A DNA stretch of 64,000 bases from Kwoniella bestiolae CBS 10118 (lineage: Eukaryota; Basidiomycota; Tremellomycetes; Tremellales; Cryptococcaceae): contig NC_089245.1 in assembly GCF_000512585.2 (NCBI RefSeq), forward strand, positions 1,116,001 through 1,180,000, read 5' to 3'. The position numbers and the translations under genes are program-made. Below the pieces are notes generated by a model. That model had not been told where the DNA came from and did no database searches. It saw only the letters and a program-made list of their open reading frames with translations. Of this stretch, positions 58,284 through 64,000 are shown piece after piece. The first letter of the stretch is position 1, and the number at the start of each line of letters is the position of its first letter.

Positions 58284-58737
58284 ATGGGCTGTACAAATTC
58301 GAAGCAGTAAGCCTGGGTTTCTCTCTACACTTTACCCTCTCAAACTTTCAGATATGACTCGAACATTTGCCACAGGCCGGATAACGCGTGAGTTGCTCTA
58401 GTATCGACCCCACGCCCAAATACCTACCTTACTCAATGTACATCCCCTCCGAGTCATTCCCATCTCCTCCGAGCGATCCCCCGGCTTACCTGTTAAACCA
58501 CGGAGACCGACTGAAGAAAGTTGGAATGAGCGGTGGCGGTAGATGTCGGAAAGATGAAGTTGTACCACGCAGGTATTTCCATCATACAGGTGAATGGCGT
58601 ACTTAACTGGTAGTGCACCCTGATACAGCATTCAGGTTGGGCGCTGATGTGATTTTCATTTAGACGAGGAAATACAATTGGAATTGGCTAGGATACGAGC
58701 AGAGAATGGGATCTGGGGGAGAAGAGGAGGGTTTTAG
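58284..58737 (+). CDS. Tiny MGC-SK dual-acylated protein, copy 4 (94 aa)
   Basis: Exons 58284-58306 (23 nt), 58402-58589 and 58664-58737; they close to 94 aa. It begins MGCTNSKHIDP, with the same acylation signal as the others and the IDP tripeptide of copies 1 and 2. The body is Pro/Tyr/Ser-rich (YLPYSMYIPSESFPSPPSD), then basic, and it ends with a short helix (DEEIQLELARIRAENGIW) and GRRGGF. Donors are GTAAGC and GTGAAT; acceptors are CTCTAG and TTTAG. An alternative acceptor at TTTCAG (58351) would give a short stop-terminated product, so alternative splicing is possible. Exons 1 and 3 have the same lengths (23 and 74 nt) as in copy 2. Confidence 0.7.
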
Positions 58738-59051
58738 GACATTTGGAGCCATGCGGAGTCCGATAGGGAGTTACTGTGCCATGACGATATCTGGATAAGG
58801 GATATGATGTGATGAATCTGCTTTTGCATTGGTGAAACTGATCTGGGGACATCCTGCGGGCGATCAAACAGTAAACTTCACCTGAAATTGAGAGGCGCCA
58901 TATTCAGATGTCAACTTATGCTCGCCCGCAGGATTCTGCCATCCCTGTGAAGGCAACTGCACTGAGCAACGTGTCTAGTTATACATAGTTATGATTACAG
59001 CAGCTGGTGTAAGAGATCGCATAGCCACGACATATAGCACACAGATATTGG
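58738..59051. other. Convergent intergenic
   Basis: 314 bases between the 3' ends of MGC copy 4 and the calpain-like gene. Nothing recognised. Confidence 0.45.
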
Positions 59052-60265
59052 TCAGAGCTTATCGTCATTCTTGAGTTTAGAGTAATGAGAGATATCCTTT
59101 GCAAGATCCTTCAACTCCACCCTCGTATATTCGCCTTTCCTCGTGTCGTACAGCGTAACGCTACGACAAAGGGAACATACCTCGTAAGCTTGAGAAAGTA
59201 TTCAAGTGAGGAAGATCAGACCCAGACTCACTTGACGTTATCATCCTTCGATCCACCCTCGATACCTGTAAATCCGAACCATTGATGGTCTTTTTCAACG
59301 CAGATAGGCGATTTCTTCCCCTTAATCAGGATACTCCCTATATCATACAACACAATCGCTCGGGTCAATCACTGCGTGCTTAATCGAATATTCACAACAC
59401 TCACAGAGATCTTCTTCAAGCTTTGGGGCATCTGAAGTAACACCTTCCAAACCCGTTATCGTCCTCAATCCAATATCCGCTTTCCCATCCTTCTTGAATC
59501 CGCCCTTGGAATCTTTCGAATCTTTCTTGAACCCTTCCTTAATGATATATTCATTACCGCCCACTCGTGGAGCTCCAATCTCGTATGCGCCAGCCCACCT
59601 GAATACAATCAGTACTGTATAGGTAGTAGCGCTCGAAACATGTCTGTCGACTGGGACATACCACGCATCACCCGAGATACTATTTTTATCGCTGATCTCA
59701 TCATACTTGACCGACGTAATTTGAAACGCATTTTCTTCAATATTGAAAAGCTCAAGTTCTATCGACTCGAACTTTTCTGAATCCTTTTCTTTTCGTTTTC
59801 TCTGAGCCGACGGGCTGGTGGCTTTGAAATGTTTCTTGATGGCGTATGGGTTGATATGGGAGATACTAGCTGCGGCGCACAGGAACCAATCGTTATTGAG
59901 CTTGGAGCCTGGGTAAAGTAGATCAGCCAATCGCATTGAGCCATTTTGATACGTTAGGTGATGATGCTCAATGGTTTGATAGTCGGTGGCGAGCGATTGG
60001 GTATCGCCTATGACAGGACACTCACCTTTAATCTCGCTGGGCTGTGGACCGTAATATGATCCCCATAAGATCTGCGCATCTCGCTTCATCAGTTGGTGTT
60101 CGGTGCCGTTGACGGATCCTAATTCAGCAAGAGCAGGAGCGCTCAAAGCGATCGGTGCTAGCGCTAGAAAGCATAGTACTATGAGACATGCCTCAAATGG
60201 TCATTAAGGATATTCGTAGGCTCTTCAAGCCTGGGAAAGGAGCACTTACAACGATAAGTAGTCAT
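59052..60265 (-). CDS. Secreted calpain-like protein lacking catalytic residues
   Basis: Exons in gene order: 60265-60250, 60178-60026, 59908-59662, 59598-59405, 59337-59232, 59160-59052; 274 aa. Signal peptide MTTYRLLCFLALAPIALSAPA. The chain follows the calpain (C2) layout. GPQPSEIKGSKLNNDWFLCAAASI aligns with the family pattern PS-x-I-x-QGxLGDCWFLAALAS; GDAWWAGAYEIGAPRVGGNEYI aligns with LWxxLLEKAYA. LRTITGLEGV and LEEDLWSILIKGKKSPICV follow. KDHQWFGFTGIEGG stands at the GHxYxVxGV position and VTLYDTRKGEYTRVELKDL at the LRNPWG position. The nucleophile Cys is absent (NNDWF in place of GDCWF) and the active-site Asn is replaced by Asp, so it is probably a pseudo-enzyme. Intron 2 (117 nt) is a multiple of three and has no stop. 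Confidence 0.68.
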
Positions 60266-60962
60266 CTGCATGATTCTCAATTGACAAAGTCGGTGTGTGA
60301 TGAAACCAAGTATCTTATCAATAGCTGTAGTCCAGTATCTTCCGTAAGTTAATCTCAAATTGAAAAGTGAGATATCGATTGGGCCCACAAATCCTGAAGT
60401 TGAAAACGTACATTCATCAGATAAGACGCAGGTCTGTCAGCTGTATTGATCAATTGAGTACTCCCGTACTCCTGTACGGATGTCCATATCGTCCCTTTGG
60501 GACTCGAAGGGTTAATTGATGAAAGGTAATTAAGTTGCAAACACGATCGCTTTTATTGTTATGCTTGGCCACATTCCATGGAGTTCGTCCGGGCATCACA
60601 TGAACAGTCATCACTAATTCCATCGACATGGTGCCATACCGTGTTAGAGTACGACAAGAATCTATCTGAGGAGAAAAAACATAGATACAAACGATGCTAG
60701 CTCATAACCGTTTCTTCTGAGACGAGAGTTTCGGTCGCGGATGAAGAAGAAGCAAAACGCAGTAGGGGATTTATCGCAAGCCATAACCCCAAACCTTGGT
60801 CCGTCTATATCGCACAGTGTTTCTTGGTCGCAAGGGTCACACGAATGCTTGGTGTGCACTCTGCTTTTGCTCTTCCTTTTTGCTACGCTTAGAGACCATT
60901 TGAGGTGCGTGTGGTCTGCGGTGCCATTTACCTTGAGAATACCTTCGCCTGCCAGGTTTATG
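60266..60962. other. Intergenic between two minus-strand genes
   Basis: About 700 bases, including the promoter of the calpain-like gene and the 3' flank of the orphan gene. A plus-strand frame at 60741-61067 is unsupported and mostly antisense to the orphan gene. Confidence 0.45.
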
Positions 60963-61876
60963 TTATCCGTTTTCGCTATCTTTCAAATCTGGCGGAAGAT
61001 TAAGGCCTATATCTGGGATGTAACAATGTTGCATCTGATCGAGCTTGAAGTCGACCGATTCTGCTAGAGCCAAACATTCGGCATTATATCCCTGTCGATC
61101 CAGTTTGAGGAGATGAAGTGCAGCATAGATAAACACGTCGTTGAGAGGTTGCAATTCTTGATTTTTGATAGGACTTGGTGAGGTCAAGGTGAGGTCTGTG
61201 ATGTCGTATGATGCAGGTGTAATCCATGTCGAAGGTATACTGTGGGTATTCTCGCATTGTTTGAGTATGCCCATCGCCCAATCGATTTCCTCTGATCAAA
61301 CGAATCGGTCAGCCTCCCACGTGATGCAAAATTGTTCGTCTCACTTACTAAAGCATCCAGTCCACTAGTAAGAAGGTCAGCGTCCTCGATCTTTAGCTAC
61401 GTATTGCGGGGTAGAGAGCACTTACCTCTTGCGCAGCCCTCTTGATTCGTAGAGCTGTGGGAGAATACTTATGCATAATTGGTTGTTCCCATTCCTGCGT
61501 CAGATGGTACAGGAGCCGACCATAGAAACGCATGGCATTTAGACCTATAACCCATGCTCGAGATAACTCTTGTCGGGAGATCGCAACCTAATCGCATACG
61601 ATTATGAGTATCCTTTGTTTTGGCGCGTTTGTCAGGTTCAAAGCTCACCTTGGCACCTGACTGAGAGCGGAATGAGGTAAAGTAGCATCCAGGACCGTTG
61701 ATTACGTTGAATAGGAAAGGCAAGGTCGAAGTTTGTTCTCGGTAGGAGACGATGGCATTGGACTGAACACGGGTGGCGAGTGTTGAGGGTGGATGAGATG
61801 TTTGTACCACGAAATCAACACCTGGGAAGTCGGGACTGTCGGGGAGTCCTACAGGATACGGGGGACCTTCTGTCAT
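60963..61876 (-). CDS. Orphan protein (244 aa), function unknown
   Basis: Exons in gene order: 61876-61649, 61587-61426, 61364-61349 (16 nt), 61291-60963; they close to 244 aa. Start is the first in-frame ATG, giving MTEGPPYPVGLPDSPDFPG. No known domain recognised and no signal peptide. The first half looks like a compact beta-rich domain (VDFVVQTSHPP, NAIVSYREQTSTLPFLFNVI, CYFTSFRSQSGAKVAISRQELS). The second half is helical (ELSRAWVIGLNAMRFYGRLLYHL, EIDWAMGILKQCEN, DVFIYAALHLLKLDRQGYNAECLALAESVDFKLDQ as a helical region). The 16-nt exon is required to keep the frame between two long, good frames. Same orientation as the calpain-like gene, 700 bp upstream of it. Confidence 0.6.
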
Positions 61877-62197
61877 GATATCTAGAGTCACTTGGGTGTA
61901 TTTGTTATGTTGATCAATTGAAGAGGTGTTCAAGTTGAAATGAACCTTTTACTGATGCGGCTATGTAACGAACCGTGTATTACGGACATGTCCGACGGTC
62001 TTTCCTTCGGGTATGACGTGACTAGTCACTGAGCTAGTTTTTAGTTGACGCTTGGACCCCCACATGGTCTCCTCACCGCCGGTTCACCAGTTTCAGCTTA
62101 ACACCAACAAAAAGGTATAAAAGACAGTCTCTTCATCTCTTGTAACTCGACATTTCTCTCATTCCAACATATAGACATACAGACCAGTCCCCACACT

Positions 62198-63645
62198 ATG
62201 AGATTCCTAGCAATCACCAAGCTAGGTTTAGCCAGAAGAGGGTTACATACCTCCCCCATCGCCAGAGTACCGCTGTTGATCACTCCAAAAGAGTATCAAG
62301 ACTTGCCCAAGGTATGTTGGCGAGACTCACCCTCCGCGACGACCAGCTAATACTTGTCAAGCGGACGACCCTTCCGCTAGACGTCTCATGGCATATGCCC
62401 AACTCCACTCGCTCTGCCGTAGCAGAGTTCCTGTCCGGACCTAGAATACCCAATTCCAAACGATTCGACCTGGATGAAGTTGCAGAGTTGGATTTGGATA
62501 AGAACCCTCTGAGTCTGACTCATATGTTACCTAAGCCTGAGAGGTTTGTGGAGGAGTGTCGTGAGTGACTCATCATATTCAGCTACTGTAACTCCATGAA
62601 GGGCAGACGAATTAGCTAATGTGGCTCATCTGGGTGACTAGGTAAACTCGGACTGAGGAACGACGACCATGTCGTATTGTATGATACGATCGGTATATTC
62701 TCTAGTCCAAGAGCATTGTACACATTCAAAGGTGAGTAGCTCTTCTATAACACCCAGAGAAGACAGAGGTGTTGTGTTCTGATATTAATCTCTTGCATAG
62801 CCTTCGGTCATGAGAACGTATCCGTGCTCGATGGTGGATTACCTAGATACATCGAAGAAGGGTACGAAGTTGAGACAGGGGATGTGAAGCCCACGCTGAA
62901 GGAGAGTCAATATAAATTGCCCAAGAGCTGGAAAGAGGACTGGGTGAGATGTGAGTTTGTGCTCTCCAATGCCTCCCTCCTTCAATAAGCCCAAGAGCGT
63001 TACCAAGTCAACCAACTCTCGCTTGACATACCCCTATACCAGGACTCTCAAGCTGATACTTGTCCAAAACACATAAAATAGCATACGAACAAGTAGTGTC
63101 CAACTCCGAAAAACCCACCTCCGACCCCTCCTCTGAGCTCCTCCTAGACCACCGACCCCTCCCCCGATTCACGGGTGAAGCCCCCGAACCCCGCCCAGGC
63201 CTCTCCTCAGGGCACATCCCCAACTCTCTTCCACTTCCCTTCCCCCAATATCTCAATGCTGCGAACGACAAGATCCCGTACTCATCTTACAAATCCATCG
63301 AAGAGCTTCAAGAGGTCTTTGAGAAGGCTTTAGGCGGGCGGGAGAAGCTCGAAAAGTACATTGAGGAACAACGGGGGGTGGTGCTTAGTTGTGGGAGTGG
63401 GATGACGGCTGCGATTGGGTGGTTGGCTAATGAGTTGATTAGGGAGAAGAAGGGGAGGGGCTTGAGGACTGCTTTGTATGATGAGGTGAGTCTTGTTGTT
63501 TATTGGGATATTCGGATATGGGTATCTGGATCGAGAGCAGATGGAAGATGGAGTCATGGAAGCTGATGGTTTGATTGTGCGTGCGCAGTCATGGACTGGA
63601 TATGCTCTACGAAAGGAGAGTAAGATCGTCAAGGGTAACGCTTAG
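62198..63645 (+). CDS. TUM1: 3-mercaptopyruvate/thiosulfate sulfurtransferase (tandem rhodanese), mitochondrial
   Basis: Transfers sulfane sulfur from mercaptopyruvate or thiosulfate; in yeast Tum1 feeds tRNA thiolation. Exons 62198-62311, 62362-62560, 62642-62731, 62801-62950, 63082-63485, 63589-63645; 337 aa, the normal length. The N-terminus MRFLAITKLGLARRGLHTSPIARVP is a basic amphipathic mitochondrial presequence. Rhodanese domain 1 (pseudo): LDVSWHMPN, VLYDTIGIFSSPRALYTFKAFGHENVSVLDGGLPRY. Domain 2: LPRFTGEAPEPRPGLSSGHIPNSLPLPF and the active-site loop VVLSCGSGMTAAIGWLA with catalytic Cys in CGSGMT. It ends RTALYDESWTGYALRKES...GNA. The first intron (50 nt) ends AAG after a GCTAATA branch motif. 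Confidence 0.95.
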
Positions 63646-64000
63646 ACAGTCTAGAAGAGGATACCGCTATTTGGCAGATCATCTTGGGAGATGAGGATGT
63701 GCGTCAGTGAAGGCACAGGAAGAAAAAATGTTATGACACAGATAGACAAGACCTAGGGTAAGGAAATGGGGTGCTGTACTGTATATACGGAAGAGATAAG
63801 AGAGTCGTGAACCAATGCATATTGTACATACCAATATATGTCAGTGCCGGAGGTCAAGCTTGCAAATGACAACCTGGAAGAATTCAATTACGTGCGATAT
63901 GGACATCATATACATGGGTATATCTACTATGTGCAGGATATATCATAATCTACTGATCTGATAAATGTACTAACCCCTCATTGCTAAAACATATCATTCA
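63646..64000. other. Right edge, 3' flank of TUM1
   Basis: AT-rich sequence with no exon seen. Confidence 0.45.

Overview
The window is nuclear DNA of a basidiomycete yeast, most likely Tremellales (Cryptococcus/Kwoniella type). The evidence is the very intron-dense genes (5-10 introns of about 50-110 nt, GTRNGT donors, CTRAY-like branch points), tiny exons, near-50% GC coding sequence, and the protein families present: a Kre9/Knh-like Ser-rich GPI protein, Bbc1, VTC4, Lys12 of the fungal alpha-aminoadipate pathway, and a Gbeta very close to the animal/basidiomycete type. I assembled every multi-exon gene by hand from splice signals and reading frame. In each case the exon lengths sum to a multiple of three, which is an internal check. 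No transposon, tRNA, rRNA or CRISPR was seen.

Layout. 0-14.5 kb, all forward: ENP1/bystin, a 67-aa HMG/YABBY-like chromatin protein, a MATE transporter with a long cytosolic N-terminus, and the actin-patch adaptor BBC1. 15-19 kb: the G-protein beta subunit on the minus strand with a long intron-containing leader. 19-22.4 kb: three small, almost intronless orphan genes in a row sharing a weak motif. 23.4-26.5 kb: VTC4, with two CACGTG E-boxes upstream. 26.8-30.4 kb: LYS12 and the ZNG1-type zinc GTPase, head to head. 30.7-35.4 kb: an LRR-DH-PH RhoGEF on the minus strand. 35.4-39.5 kb: no firm gene. 41-49 kb: a six-knuckle CCHC protein (GIS2/CNBP), a GPI cell-wall protein, ISY1 and an eIF5-mimic protein. 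50.5-53.4 kb: an FAD-linked oxidoreductase. 54-59 kb: a LACTB2-like hydrolase surrounded by tiny MGC genes. 59-63.6 kb: a secreted calpain-like protein lacking catalytic residues, an orphan gene, and mitochondrial mercaptopyruvate sulfurtransferase.

The most interesting item is a family of four tiny three-exon genes (39.5, 54.3, 57.5 and 58.3 kb; 78-94 aa). Each begins MGC-x-[SN]-SK, a textbook N-myristoylation plus palmitoylation signal. Three continue into an Ile-Asp-Pro tripeptide, and all have a first coding exon of only 23 or 29 nt followed by a phase-2 intron. The rest of each protein diverges strongly. Standard gene finders would probably miss them. They look like an undescribed family of small lipid-anchored proteins, with three copies clustered around the LACTB2-like gene.

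The other genes are unrelated housekeeping or signalling functions (ribosome biogenesis, splicing, translation control, lysine synthesis, polyphosphate, zinc, sulfur, G-protein and Rho signalling). I see no operon-like logic.
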